Assembly: GCA_036395115.1 (NCBI GenBank)
Contig: DASWDU010000022.1
Coordinates: 30,474-94,473, forward strand
Direction of reading: 5' to 3'
Source of the DNA: Thermoplasmata archaeon
GTDB taxonomy: Archaea > Thermoplasmatota > Thermoplasmata > RBG-16-68-12
DNA length: 64,000 bases
How positions within the stretch are numbered: position 1 is the first letter of the stretch; each line of letters opens with the position of its first letter. Shown in pieces: positions 41,512 through 50,346 of the stretch. A program made the position numbers and the translations under genes. The notes below the pieces were generated by a model, which was given only the letters and a program-made list of their open reading frames with translations, did no database searches and was not told where the DNA came from.

Positions 41512-41605
41512 CCGCTCCCGAAGCCGAATTCCGTGCCGGAACCCTTTCCGCCGCACGAAGTCGAGCGAACCGTTTTCCTCGAATTGGAATCGTCGCCCAT
41601 GAAAG

Positions 41606-41656
41606 TGGGTCCATCCGGATTTGAACCGGAGTCTAGTGGTCCCAAAACACCAAGGA
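41606..41656 (-). pseudogene. Isolated 3' half of a tRNA-Pro gene (UGG anticodon loop)
   Basis: The minus strand holds the anticodon loop TTTGGGA, the 3' anticodon stem, variable loop, T arm with TTCAAAT and acceptor 3' strand TGGACCC plus A73. Over 51 bases it differs from the intact tRNA-Pro(CGG) at 46100 in only three positions. No 5' half (D arm and acceptor 5' strand GGGTCCA) is found within 100 bases upstream, and one change breaks the top anticodon pair. It is a truncated tRNA, an integration remnant, or a 3' half gene. Confidence 0.75.
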
Positions 41657-41691
41657 AGAGGCCTCAGAATCCCCCGGGGTCGATCCCGGTC

Positions 41692-43140
41692 CTACCCGAA
41701 TCCCGCGATCGTGTGGATGTGGACCGGATGGGTCGCGATGTACCGTCCGAGGGGACGGTACACCCAGTACGTGTGCCAGACGTACCAGGACGGGGCGATG
41801 AGCGGGGCGGCCACGAGGGCGGCGGCTTGCGGGACGGCGGCGGGCGGCAGGTTCGCGGCCAGGTAGGCGAGCCCGAGGGGCGCGACCCCGTAGCTCAGCA
41901 CGAGCGCGAGGTCCTCGACCTCCAGGGTGAGTTCGAAGAAGCCCCTTCGAGTGATCGCGCCGATGCAGTCCCGGAACACGTCGATCGTCTCCATGGGCTC
42001 GAGAGGACTCGCCGCCAGCATGGCGGAGGGCGCATAGGGCGGGTCGAAGACGCCCGCGAGATGCGACGCCGCGAAGGCGAATCGATCGACCATCGCCTCC
42101 CGCGCGATCTGCGACGAAGCAAGGATCGAGGCCGCGGCCTCGATGTGCAGGCCATCCCGGTACCCGCGCGCGGCCATGCCGGACATCGCCGCATCGAACC
42201 GGCCGAGCGCCTCCTCCACCGAGTAGGGCGAACGCGCGAGCGCGGAGACCAGGAGGGCGTTGAGGGCCGGACGCGTCCGGCGGATGCCGTCGACTCGCGC
42301 GAACACCGAGTCCCACGAATTCGGGTCGAGGTCCGCCATGGAGGCCGCCGCAAAGATCCGGTCTTCCGGCAGGATGCCGTGGGACTCCAGTCGAAACCGG
42401 ACTTGCTCGAAGTTCGTTCGGACGGGGCCGGGGTCGCCCGGGACCGAGGCCAGCACCGTCGAACCGACGAGACGGTCCTCCTTGTTCCAGCTGCCCCAGT
42501 TCACGTCCGAGTTGTAGAACTCGAACAGACGGGCGAGAAGGGTCGGATCCAGGGGCCGCTTCGAGAGGATCATCGATGCGAATCGGAGGTCCACGGTGGT
42601 GAACGGAGAGCCGAATGTCACCTCGTCCTCCGATCGCTCCTCTTCCGCCAGGAACAAGCTTCGGTACACCGCATCGGCGCGGGAAATCGTCTGAAGGAGC
42701 CCCTCGCGATAGCCGGCCATCTCCCGCTGGAAGTCCTCGAAGGAACGCCCCTCGAGCCGCTTCTGCCACGTGGACAGGTCCTCGAGGACGCCCTTCCCGG
42801 GGAGCGTGAGCCGGAAGTATTCTTGGGTCGGGCTGTTCCAGACGAGCGCATCCAAGCTCGTCTTCTGCCGCGTGATCTCCTCGAGGTCCGAGATCATCTT
42901 CTGGAGTTCCGGAGGCGCGGTCGGGCCAGGCGTCGCGAGGGCTTGGCGGGAGAGCTCACGCACGCGGTCTCGGAGGGGCAGCAGGCCGGACACGGCCGCC
43001 GTCCACCGGTCCCGCGTGGCTGGGTCGACAGGCCCGAGGAGACCTTCCGACACCAGAACGGCGCGCTCATCGGCGGTCACGGACACCTCCCGGTGGTCCG
43101 CAAGGGCTTGCAAGATCTCCCTCACGCGACCGCTCTCCAT
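41692..43140 (-). CDS. Unknown protein, third gene of a coupled cassette
   Basis: 482 residues from the ATG at 43140, which overlaps the previous stop by one base (TGATG). It is mostly helical: RVREILQALADHREVSVTAD, a long helix ELQKMISDLEEITRQKTSLD, and LEDLSTWQKRLEGRSFEDFQ. The middle has YNSDVNWGSWNKEDRLVGST and repeated Ala-rich helices. The C-terminus is hydrophobic with PLGLAYLAANLPPAAVPQAA then ALVAAPLIAPSWYVWHTYWV and may enter the membrane. I know no family. It works presumably with the two genes before it. Confidence 0.8.
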   Translation of the reverse strand: MESGRVREILQALADHREVSVTADERAVLVSEGLLGPVDPATRDRWTAAVSGLLPLRDRVRELSRQALATPGPTAPPELQKMISDLEEITRQKTSLDALVWNSPTQEYFRLTLPGKGVLEDLSTWQKRLEGRSFEDFQREMAGYREGLLQTISRADAVYRSLFLAEEERSEDEVTFGSPFTTVDLRFASMILSKRPLDPTLLARLFEFYNSDVNWGSWNKEDRLVGSTVLASVPGDPGPVRTNFEQVRFRLESHGILPEDRIFAAASMADLDPNSWDSVFARVDGIRRTRPALNALLVSALARSPYSVEEALGRFDAAMSGMAARGYRDGLHIEAAASILASSQIAREAMVDRFAFAASHLAGVFDPPYAPSAMLAASPLEPMETIDVFRDCIGAITRRGFFELTLEVEDLALVLSYGVAPLGLAYLAANLPPAAVPQAAALVAAPLIAPSWYVWHTYWVYRPLGRYIATHPVHIHTIAGFG

Positions 43141-44354
43141 CACGACCCGTCCTCGTCGGCAAGCTCGAGCTCGACGCGGCACGCGTCCGCATCGACGATG
43201 GGCTCTACGTGCAGGAGCAGCTTTCCTCCGTTAGACTCGAGGGCGAGATAGGGATCGGTCACGCAGGCGCGTCCGAGTGCATCGAGGATCCAGCGACGCC
43301 GCGCCGCCGGCCCGCGAGGCAGGCGCCATTGGCGTTCGACCGCGACCGCGAGCGCCTCCATGGCGTAGAACGCCTCGTACACGTTGCGGTGGAACTGTCT
43401 TGCGATTTCCTCTCGGACCCCGGCGGGGTCCCTCGCAACGACGTCCTCGATGCCTTCGAGATCCGCGAAGTACAGCGTCCCGTCGGGCGCGACGACCGCG
43501 TCCTTGTCGAGCCACACGTCGTGGTAGCCCAAGCCTGCGTACACACCGCGTCGATCGTCGTGCCGGAGCGTTCGCGCGTACAGGGTGAGTGCGGCCATCG
43601 ACGAACGCGCCAACTTCTCCAAGAACGACTCGGCGTCCTCGAACGATGCGATGCCGAACATCCCCAAGACGAGAGCGGTGTCGACCCCGAACGTCAGGGG
43701 GCTGTGAAAGTACACGCGGACGTTGGACGGCATGAGCCGGATTTCCTGCCAGTAGGCGCCCTCGTACCGACGATACCAGAAGAACCGCGAGGCGATCGCC
43801 GCGAACTCGTCCGGGATCCGGACCACGGAAACCACGGGGCACACATGGAAGCCTGCGATCTCGTCGCCGTCGGAGCGGAGGCTCGTGAGGAGGCCGATCG
43901 CCGCATTGTCGGGCGCCTGCGCGCCGTACGGGGTGTTCCCGAACCAGCGCTCGCCTGTGATGAGCCCCGACGCCGCGCCGTCTTCGAGCGCCAGGGCGTC
44001 GAGGAGAGCGCGATCCCGACAGATCGCTTTCGCTCGGGTGGCGGTCAGCGGAACGTTCTCGTACGCATCGGTCGCCGCACCGCATCCCTTGACCACGGCG
44101 ATGAACTCGCGGTCCCGGATCACCCATCGACACGTCGGGAGGAGCGCGGACCGGTTGTCGTCGCGCACCCCTTCGATCGGCACGCCGGCCGGCCGGCCCG
44201 CCAACTTCCACAAGAGCTCCGGCACGTAGCACCCGGCGAGGTCCCGCGACCAAAACGATTCGAACCGCCGATCGCCGAGGACCTCCAGGTCCCCCCGCAT
44301 CCGCACCAGGGACACGGCGTCGTTCGGGACCCAGACGGCGGGCCGCACCATCAC
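43140..44354 (-). CDS. Unknown protein with weak kinase-like motifs, second gene of a coupled cassette
   Basis: 404 residues. Cytoplasmic, no membrane segments. A segment at about 287-315, LGYHDVWLDKDAVVAPDGTL followed by YFADLEGIEDV, recalls the catalytic loop (H-x-D...) and metal-binding Asp (DLEG) of aminoglycoside-phosphotransferase-like kinases. The N-terminal half does not show an obvious Gly-rich loop, although Lys in FIAVVKGCG is possible. Kinase activity is only a suggestion. It overlaps the upstream gene by 4 bp (ATGA) and the downstream one by 1 bp (TGATG). Confidence 0.8.
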   Translation of the reverse strand: MMVRPAVWVPNDAVSLVRMRGDLEVLGDRRFESFWSRDLAGCYVPELLWKLAGRPAGVPIEGVRDDNRSALLPTCRWVIRDREFIAVVKGCGAATDAYENVPLTATRAKAICRDRALLDALALEDGAASGLITGERWFGNTPYGAQAPDNAAIGLLTSLRSDGDEIAGFHVCPVVSVVRIPDEFAAIASRFFWYRRYEGAYWQEIRLMPSNVRVYFHSPLTFGVDTALVLGMFGIASFEDAESFLEKLARSSMAALTLYARTLRHDDRRGVYAGLGYHDVWLDKDAVVAPDGTLYFADLEGIEDVVARDPAGVREEIARQFHRNVYEAFYAMEALAVAVERQWRLPRGPAARRRWILDALGRACVTDPYLALESNGGKLLLHVEPIVDADACRVELELADEDGS

Positions 44355-45994
44355 GTCTGCCTCTGGAGCGCCGCGGGAGCCGACTCCGGCTGCTTCGAGT
44401 AGTACACCGTCTCCCCGACGGGCGCGAAGCCCGCGCGGGTCGCAACGCGCATCGACGCGACGTTCTTCTTCGAGATCTCGAGGATCACCCGGTCCACGCC
44501 CAGGGCCGCGAGCGCCGACAACCGCGCGTTCATGATCTGGGTTCCGATCCCCCGCGCCCGATACGGAGCGTCGACGGTCAGCGTATGGAGGCGCGCGACC
44601 GTGCCGACGACCGTCGCGAATCCGAATCCTACGACGCGCCCGTCGACGACCGCGACGAAGCCCAGATCGCCTCCCTGGAAGGACGAGGCGATGAATCGAC
44701 CCGCGCTCGCCCGATACGTGGCCTGGGAGATGGCGGTGACCATACCCAGGTCGTCCGCTTGCATCGGCCGCACCAAGGATGTGTCGTAGTCGAGGGGCTG
44801 GGGATTGCGGAGCTGGAGAATCGCGAAGCGGTCGATCTCCTGCGACCGGAGGAGCCCGCTGGGGATCGTGGCGTCCGCGAAGAAGTCCCGCATCTTCACG
44901 CGCTTCAGAAGCACTCGGGCCACGGCATCGTCCGACGCGAAGAGGCTACCCATGCCCGACTCGCGATCGAGGAGGGCCAGCCCTCGGATTGTCCGGTCCG
45001 CCAGCGCCAGGACGACGGGATCGCCTTCCGCGACGGAGCGGTCGGCGAAGACCGGGAGGAACGGGCCGAAGAACGGAGAGCCGTTGGCCAGGAGGCCGGA
45101 GACGTCCCCGGGCTTCGTCGCCTTCCGGATCCGCACGTCGATCCGGGAGTCCTTCGAACCGACATGGAGCCGACTGGGTCCGCGCCTCGTGCGGATCGCC
45201 ACCGCGATCGCCGCGACCGTTCCCGCCGGGACGCCGAGGTCCACGAGCCCGAAGGAGACGAGGTTCACAGGGACGGAGTAACTACTCGCCGTCACGAAGA
45301 CCTCCGCGCGGAATCGGAAGGAGGCCGAGTAGGTCGAGTCCTGCTCGACGAACTCTTCCGAGACGATGAATCCGGAGTCCGGATCGAAGTAGTACGTATC
45401 CGTATAGGTCGCGGTGAATACGCCGTACGCGTCGTCGCGTGTGTAGGTGCCCGACGCCTGCAGCTGGACCGCGCGGTGGGGGATGATCCCGAACCACACG
45501 GTCGCGTCGGTGGAGCGGACCGTGAACACGTCGTCGAGCACGGCCACCGTCTGGCCCACGGAAACGGGCACGGGGATCCAGAACCACTCGGTCGCGTTCG
45601 CCTTCGTCGTGTTGACGTCCGAGCCCGAAATGTATTCGCGTGTCGTCAGGGAAAAGACCAGGGTCACGTCCGTGAGCCCAGAGAGATGCGTCCCGTCGGA
45701 GCCGTCGAACGTCCAAGATCCGAGACCGTGGACCGTCACCAGGTCGCCCTGGACCGACACGACGGAGTAGCGGGCGTGGGACCCCATAGTGTCCGTGTAT
45801 CCGTAGTAGTCCCCGGAACCCTGGTCCACGTGCGTGTTGTAGTCGTACTCGAAGAAGTCGCCGGATCGAGGTGCCGCCGCGGCGACGACCGGGGGGAGCA
45901 TCAGGCCGAGTCCGAGTGCGAGGACGCCGACGAGGCTCGCTAGCCTCCCCAAGGCATAGGGACCCGTGAGGAATCGAACCATCGAGATACCCAA
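44351..45994 (-). CDS. Secreted-sensor/membrane protein with cytoplasmic GNAT acetyltransferase domain
   Basis: 547 residues. A signal peptide or first helix (LASLVGVLALGLGLMLPPVV) is followed by a beta-rich outer domain of about 210 residues (DFFEYDYNTHVDQGSGDYYG and on), a second helix at about 250-275 (LVDLGVPAGTVAAIAVAI), and a linker domain. The last 150 residues are a GNAT fold: SLVRPMQADDLGMVTAISQA, GFVAVVDGRVVGFGFATV, and the acetyl-CoA loop APYRARGIGTQIM, ending NVASMRVATRAGFAPVGETV. This predicts an outside sensor tied to an inside acetyltransferase. First gene of the three-gene cassette. Confidence 0.82.
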   Translation of the reverse strand: MGISMVRFLTGPYALGRLASLVGVLALGLGLMLPPVVAAAAPRSGDFFEYDYNTHVDQGSGDYYGYTDTMGSHARYSVVSVQGDLVTVHGLGSWTFDGSDGTHLSGLTDVTLVFSLTTREYISGSDVNTTKANATEWFWIPVPVSVGQTVAVLDDVFTVRSTDATVWFGIIPHRAVQLQASGTYTRDDAYGVFTATYTDTYYFDPDSGFIVSEEFVEQDSTYSASFRFRAEVFVTASSYSVPVNLVSFGLVDLGVPAGTVAAIAVAIRTRRGPSRLHVGSKDSRIDVRIRKATKPGDVSGLLANGSPFFGPFLPVFADRSVAEGDPVVLALADRTIRGLALLDRESGMGSLFASDDAVARVLLKRVKMRDFFADATIPSGLLRSQEIDRFAILQLRNPQPLDYDTSLVRPMQADDLGMVTAISQATYRASAGRFIASSFQGGDLGFVAVVDGRVVGFGFATVVGTVARLHTLTVDAPYRARGIGTQIMNARLSALAALGVDRVILEISKKNVASMRVATRAGFAPVGETVYYSKQPESAPAALQRQT

Positions 45995-46099
45995 GCTCCT
46001 CCGAGGCTCGCCGTAGCGGCGATTTTGCGCTTAAAGGTCACGCCGGAATCCCTCGAACCCGCGGCGCACACAGAAACCGGGTTGCGCGGTCCACGGGAG

Positions 46100-46174
46100 T
46101 GGGTCCGTCCGGATTTGAACCGGAGTCTAGTGGTCCCGAACCACCAAGGATAGACCAAGCTACCCCACGGACCC
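46100..46174 (-). tRNA. tRNA-Pro (CGG)
   Basis: 75 nt, no intron. The acceptor GGGTCCG pairs with CGGACCC, with A73 as discriminator and no encoded CCA. The anticodon stem GGTGG/CCACT closes the loop TTCGGGA, anticodon CGG (proline). The T arm has CCGG-TTCAAAT-CCGG, and the D arm includes GGTAGCTTGGT. All arms fold by inspection. Near-identical 3' half sequence recurs at 41606-41656. Confidence 0.93.
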
Positions 46175-46345
46175 AGTGCATGCCGGCGTAAGAATGGGGC
46201 CCGCATAAGGGTTGTGAGCGATCGACCAGTACCGCGGAGCCGAGAAGGAACGGGGACCTCCCGCGGACCGAGAACCATCGTTCTCGGCCATCGAAGCCGC
46301 GAATCCTTATCCGCTCCGCATGCGTTCGCCGGCGAGAGGTTAACG

Positions 46346-46654
46346 ATGCAGCCAGGGTCTCCTCCCGAACCGCCGCAGCCGCCGTGGGGAGGGCCGCCAC
46401 TCGGTCCGCCTTGGAGGCGGGGACCACGCCCGTGGCGGGGGATGCGGTGGCGGGCGAGCGCGACGATCCTGATGATCACCGCGTGGCTCGTCTTCATCCT
46501 CCTCTACGCGGCCCTGTGGTCCGGACAGTTTACCCTCTTCCAGAATATCGTGATCTTCCTGGCGACGCTCATCCTGCTGATGGGGAGCATCGGCGCGCTC
46601 TGGGCCGCGTGGGGCATGCGATTCGCCGGTCCCGGATGGGAACACTGGCGCTGA
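46346..46654 (+). CDS. Small Pro-rich two-helix membrane protein
   Basis: 102 residues from the ATG at 46346. The first 35 are rich in Pro, Gly, Trp and Arg (GSPPEPPQPPWGGPPLGPPW). Two hydrophobic helices follow: ILMITAWLVFILLYAALWSG and LFQNIVIFLATLILLMGSIG. The form resembles many small archaeal membrane proteins with cytoplasmic Pro-rich tails. Function unknown. Frame is open upstream to 46214 without support. Confidence 0.7.
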   Translation: MQPGSPPEPPQPPWGGPPLGPPWRRGPRPWRGMRWRASATILMITAWLVFILLYAALWSGQFTLFQNIVIFLATLILLMGSIGALWAAWGMRFAGPGWEHWR

Positions 46655-46673
46655 GCTACGGCCGAGGGCGGCG

Positions 46674-47027
46674 TCAGGTGACGCGTTCGACCCGCAGCGA
46701 GCGGATCCGGCCGCGGTCGACCGAGAAGACGCCCCGATAGCGCCGGGCGCGGCCGGCATGGTATAGCGCGAGGACCTCGTGACCGCGTTCCTCGAGGCGA
46801 TCGAGGGAAACCGTGTTCGGCGTGCGATACTCGAGGAGGGATGCGGCGATCTCGCGGATGCCCTTCGATTCCTTGCCGGCCTCGTCCGTGAGGGTGGCGT
46901 CCGTGGTGAAGAGGTTCAACGCGTCGACGACTCGGCCTTGGGACAGGGAGTCGTAGTACTCCCGTACGACGTGAGCCGCCTCCTTGGGCGACAGCTGGGT
47001 TTGCAACGCGCACATCGGCCGTTCCAA
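46674..47027 (-). CDS. SnoaL/NTF2-like protein
   Basis: 117 residues: a first helix KEAAHVVREYYDSLSQGRVV, a strand-turn DALNLFTTDATLTDEAGKES, and a curved sheet VLALYHAGRARRYRGVFSVD. This is the cone-shaped NTF2 fold, used by ketosteroid isomerase-like and SnoaL-like enzymes and by non-enzymatic binding proteins. No clear catalytic Asp-His pair is visible. The start may be a few residues later (MCALQ). Confidence 0.7.
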   Translation of the reverse strand: MERPMCALQTQLSPKEAAHVVREYYDSLSQGRVVDALNLFTTDATLTDEAGKESKGIREIAASLLEYRTPNTVSLDRLEERGHEVLALYHAGRARRYRGVFSVDRGRIRSLRVERVT

Positions 47028-47070
47028 CGAATCCGCTGCTCTAAGGGTTTACGCCTTACTCTCCGGAGGC

Positions 47071-48084
47071 CTACGGAGTTTCCGTACCTCGGGCGACCGC
47101 GTAGTCGATCGCGATCTCCGCGATGTCGGTGGCGTAGCTCGCCGTGCGGCCGAGGCTGTCGACGATCGCGGCAAGCGCGAGGAGCTCCTCCCCCTTCTTC
47201 GCCGCCACATGATGCGACAAGCCGTCAATCAACTTCTGATGGCGCGTGAGGTCGTCGACCGCGGAATTTGCCCCATCGATGTCGGCCGTCAGGAGCGCCG
47301 TGAAGGCTTTGTCCAGGATCGCAATGGCGGATTCTCGCGCCGCATCGAACTCCTTCAGGAGCCTCGGGTCGAGCCCCCGCTCCGCGAACACGGAATACGT
47401 GCGGGCAATCCGCTCCGCGTGGTCCCCGATCCGCTCGAACAGCTTCGCGAGGAGCCGGTAGTTGTGGAGTTCTGTCTTCCCCTTCGGATCCGAGGCGCCG
47501 CCACCGGGCATATGCGCCATGTTGTACTGCTTCGCGATCATCCAATAGAGCCTGTCGACGTCCTGGTCCCGCTGGACCACGTCCCGCGCCAACACCTCGT
47601 CCCGCGTGCGCAGCGCGATGAGGGCGTCCTCGTGCATCGCGCGGACCGTGAGGTGCATCCGCCGCAGGCACTTCTCCGCGCTGAGTTCCGCGGTGTCGGA
47701 GAGATCCTGGATTACGACGGCGTTCCGCGTCTCTTCGATCACCTCGGGCCCGATGACCATGCGGCTGAAATCCCGTGCGACGCGGCGGACGAACGGCCCC
47801 ATCTCCGGCCGGAACCGCACCTCGATGTAGCTGAAGCCCGCGATGTACGCGCCGATCAGCTTGCGGAGGAGATGGTCCCGCCGTTCCTCACCCTTCTCCT
47901 CGAAGATCCGACGTCGCATCCGGGGCTTCTCGCCAGGCCGCGGCCGGATCGAGACCGCGCCGTCTCCGAGCGTGTCGAGGAAGACCGTGTCGCCCGCCTT
48001 TAGTCCAGCCTCCACGACCCACCGCTTCGGCAAGGAGACGACGTAGGTCGAACCGCCCGTCAGCTGTAATTTCCGTCCTTCCAT
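47071..48084 (-). CDS. AbrB-PhoU fusion, phosphate regulator
   Basis: 337 residues from the ATG at 48084. The N-terminal 45 are a SpoVT/AbrB DNA-binding hairpin: RKLQLTGGSTYVVSLPKRWV, then LKAGDTVFLDTLGDGAVSIR. The rest is two PhoU three-helix repeats with the metal-binding E-x-x-x-D pattern in the LLAKLFERIGDHAERIARTY and SLGRTASYATDIAEIAIDYA helices. In archaea this fusion often accompanies phosphate-uptake genes and probably represses them when phosphate is high. It is divergent from pstS, with a shared symmetric TATA box between them. Confidence 0.88.
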   Translation of the reverse strand: MEGRKLQLTGGSTYVVSLPKRWVVEAGLKAGDTVFLDTLGDGAVSIRPRPGEKPRMRRRIFEEKGEERRDHLLRKLIGAYIAGFSYIEVRFRPEMGPFVRRVARDFSRMVIGPEVIEETRNAVVIQDLSDTAELSAEKCLRRMHLTVRAMHEDALIALRTRDEVLARDVVQRDQDVDRLYWMIAKQYNMAHMPGGGASDPKGKTELHNYRLLAKLFERIGDHAERIARTYSVFAERGLDPRLLKEFDAARESAIAILDKAFTALLTADIDGANSAVDDLTRHQKLIDGLSHHVAAKKGEELLALAAIVDSLGRTASYATDIAEIAIDYAVARGTETP

Positions 48085-48139
48085 TCCCTCACTCGAGTCG
48101 TCCCACGGACTATGGAGCCAAAAGGGTTGGCCACGTAGT

Positions 48140-48147
48140 CTATATAG
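48140..48147. promoter_or_regulatory. Symmetric TATA box between AbrB-PhoU and pst genes
   Basis: CTATATAG reads the same on both strands. It could serve both directions, giving a leader of about 35 nt for the regulator and about 55 nt for pstS. Regulator binding here could control both. Confidence 0.45.
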
Positions 48148-48225
48148 TTCCCCCTTCGACACCGGTTGACAGGGCAGACTCCATCGCGAAGCGTCATAGG
48201 CCACGGAAAACTACGTCGGAGACGA

Positions 48226-49362
48226 ATGTCAGGAACACCAGAGGAGATGGAGCGGCTGCGTCGGGCGTCCCGCCCCCGGCGTACCTGGCTGATCGTCGCG
48301 GTCCTCGCCGTCGCCGGCGTCCTGCTCGCGGTCGCTGCGCTTGCGGGCTGGTTCTCGCAACCGGCGCAGACGACGCTCCTGGGAGCGGGCGCTACGTTCC
48401 CGTACCCGCTCCTCAGCAAGTGGTCGAGCGCGTACGTCAACCTCACGGGGGTGCGCGTGAACTATCAACCGATCGGCAGCGGCGGCGGTGTGTCCCAGAT
48501 CACCGCGAAGACGGTTGACTTCGCGGGCTCCGATGCGCCTCTAAATCCCGCGGAACGCGCCGCGGCCCCGGGGCTCCTCCACATTCCGGAGACGATCGGC
48601 GCCGTGACCGCAGCGTACAACCTGCCTGGGATCGGGAGCGGGCTGAACCTGACCGGCGCCGTCCTCGCGGACATCTATCTTGGGGCGATCACGACGTGGG
48701 ACGATCCGAGCATCACGGCGCTGAACCCTGGAGTCAGTCTGCCTGGAAGCGCGATCCACGTCGTGCACCGCTCAGACGGCAGCGGGACCACGTTTGTTTG
48801 GACGAGCTATCTCCACCTTGCGAGCGCGGCTTGGAACTCCTCGCTCGTGGGCAAGTCGATCAACTGGCCCGCAGGCATCGGCCAGTCGGGGAACGCGGGG
48901 GTGGCTGGTTACGTCCGACAGAACCCGTACACGATCGGGTATGTCGAGTTGGCGTACGCCGTCCAGACATCGATGACCGTGGCGAAGGTGCGGAATCCGG
49001 CGGGCAACTTCATCCTGCCGAGCCTCGACAGCACCGCCGCGGCGGCGGCAGGGGCGGCCGCGAGCCTTCCGTCGGCGAGCGGCGATTGGGGCAACGTCTC
49101 GATCCTCGACGCCCCTGGGACGGAGAGCTATCCCATCTCCAGCCTGACGTACCTGCTGGTGTACGTCGAACTCAGCGTGATCGGCCCTTCAATGACGCCC
49201 ACGAAGGCCCGGGCGCTCGTCGACTTCCTGTGGTGGGCCATCCATGACGGGCAGACGTACTCGTCGGCGCTCGTCTACGTGCCGTTGCCGCAGTCCGTCG
49301 TGATGCTCGACGAAACGGGAATCCGGTCGATCACGTTCAATGGACAAACGCTACATAGCTGA
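48226..49362 (+). CDS. pstS: Phosphate-binding protein PstS
   Basis: 378 residues from the ATG at 48226. A cytoplasmic start of 20 residues is followed by one membrane helix (LIVAVLAVAGVLLAVAALAG), so it is tethered rather than released. The binding domain has GAGATFPYPLLSKW, the phosphate loop PIGSGGGVSQITAKTVDFAG, and HRSDGSGTTFVWTSYL, both typical of PstS. It captures phosphate outside the cell and hands it to PstCA. pstC starts 24 bp downstream. Confidence 0.93.
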   Translation: MSGTPEEMERLRRASRPRRTWLIVAVLAVAGVLLAVAALAGWFSQPAQTTLLGAGATFPYPLLSKWSSAYVNLTGVRVNYQPIGSGGGVSQITAKTVDFAGSDAPLNPAERAAAPGLLHIPETIGAVTAAYNLPGIGSGLNLTGAVLADIYLGAITTWDDPSITALNPGVSLPGSAIHVVHRSDGSGTTFVWTSYLHLASAAWNSSLVGKSINWPAGIGQSGNAGVAGYVRQNPYTIGYVELAYAVQTSMTVAKVRNPAGNFILPSLDSTAAAAAGAAASLPSASGDWGNVSILDAPGTESYPISSLTYLLVYVELSVIGPSMTPTKARALVDFLWWAIHDGQTYSSALVYVPLPQSVVMLDETGIRSITFNGQTLHS

Positions 49363-49386
49363 GGCCGGTTCGCCCGATCAAAGACC

Positions 49387-50346
49387 ATGTCAGCATTCCG
49401 ATCCGCCTTGGCCCACGGTCGACGGATCCGAGCGGCGACCCTGGGGGATACCCTCTTCCGCTGGTTCTCCAGTGGGGTCGCCTTCGCCGTCATCGCGCTC
49501 CTCGTCGTGATCACGGTCACCCTTTTCGTCGCGGCGCAAGAATCGATCCGGTCCATCGGCATTGCCTTCCTGGGCGAGTCGGTCTGGGATGCGGTGGCGG
49601 GGAAATTCGGTGCCGTCCCGTTCGTCTACGGCACGCTCGTCACCTCGGCGCTCGCGCTACTGTTCGGCGTGCCGATCAGCCTGGGGATCGCAATCTTTCT
49701 CTCCGAGCTCGCGCCCCGCTGGTTGCGAATCCCCCTGACGTACGTCGTCGAGCTCCTCGCGGCGGTGCCGTCCGTCGTCTATGGCCTATGGGGAATCTTC
49801 GTCCTCGCGCCCACGATGCGGGCCTTCGTCGAGCCCGCGGTCCAAGGAGGGTTCGGGTTTTTACCGATTTTTCAAGGGACGGCAATCGGCACGGACAAGT
49901 TCACGGCGGGCGTCATCCTGGCAGTCATGATCATCCCGACGATCTCCGCGGTGTCGAGGGAGGCGCTCCTTGCGGTGCCACAGAGCCAGCGCGAGGCGGC
50001 GCTGAGCTTGGGCGCGACGCGTTGGGAAACGACGCGCGTGGCCGTCCTCCGATATGCGCGCGCGGGAATCTTCGGCGCCGTCATCCTCGGCCTCGGACGC
50101 GCCGTAGGCGAGACGATGGCCGTCACGATGACGATCGGGAACCGGAACGCGATCTCCGTGTCGCTGTTCGACCAGGGACAGTCCATCGCGAGCTGGATTG
50201 CAAACGAGTTCTTGGAGGCGGGACCTCTCGAACAGAGTGCGCTCATCGAGCTCGGGCTCGTCCTGATGCTGATGTCCCTCGCGATCAACATCTTCGCCCG
50301 GTTGATGGTCGGCCGGGTCCTCCGGGTCGCGGAGGCCACCGAATGA
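49387..50346 (+). CDS. pstC: Phosphate ABC transporter permease PstC
   Basis: 319 residues, six helices. Family marks are GKFGAVPFVYGTLVTSALAL, PSVVYGLWGIFVLAP, and the coupling EAA-like loop VPQSQREAALSLGATRWETT then GRAVGETMAVTMTIGN. It forms the membrane channel with PstA. Overlaps pstA by 4 bp (ATGA). Confidence 0.94.
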   Translation: MSAFRSALAHGRRIRAATLGDTLFRWFSSGVAFAVIALLVVITVTLFVAAQESIRSIGIAFLGESVWDAVAGKFGAVPFVYGTLVTSALALLFGVPISLGIAIFLSELAPRWLRIPLTYVVELLAAVPSVVYGLWGIFVLAPTMRAFVEPAVQGGFGFLPIFQGTAIGTDKFTAGVILAVMIIPTISAVSREALLAVPQSQREAALSLGATRWETTRVAVLRYARAGIFGAVILGLGRAVGETMAVTMTIGNRNAISVSLFDQGQSIASWIANEFLEAGPLEQSALIELGLVLMLMSLAINIFARLMVGRVLRVAEATE

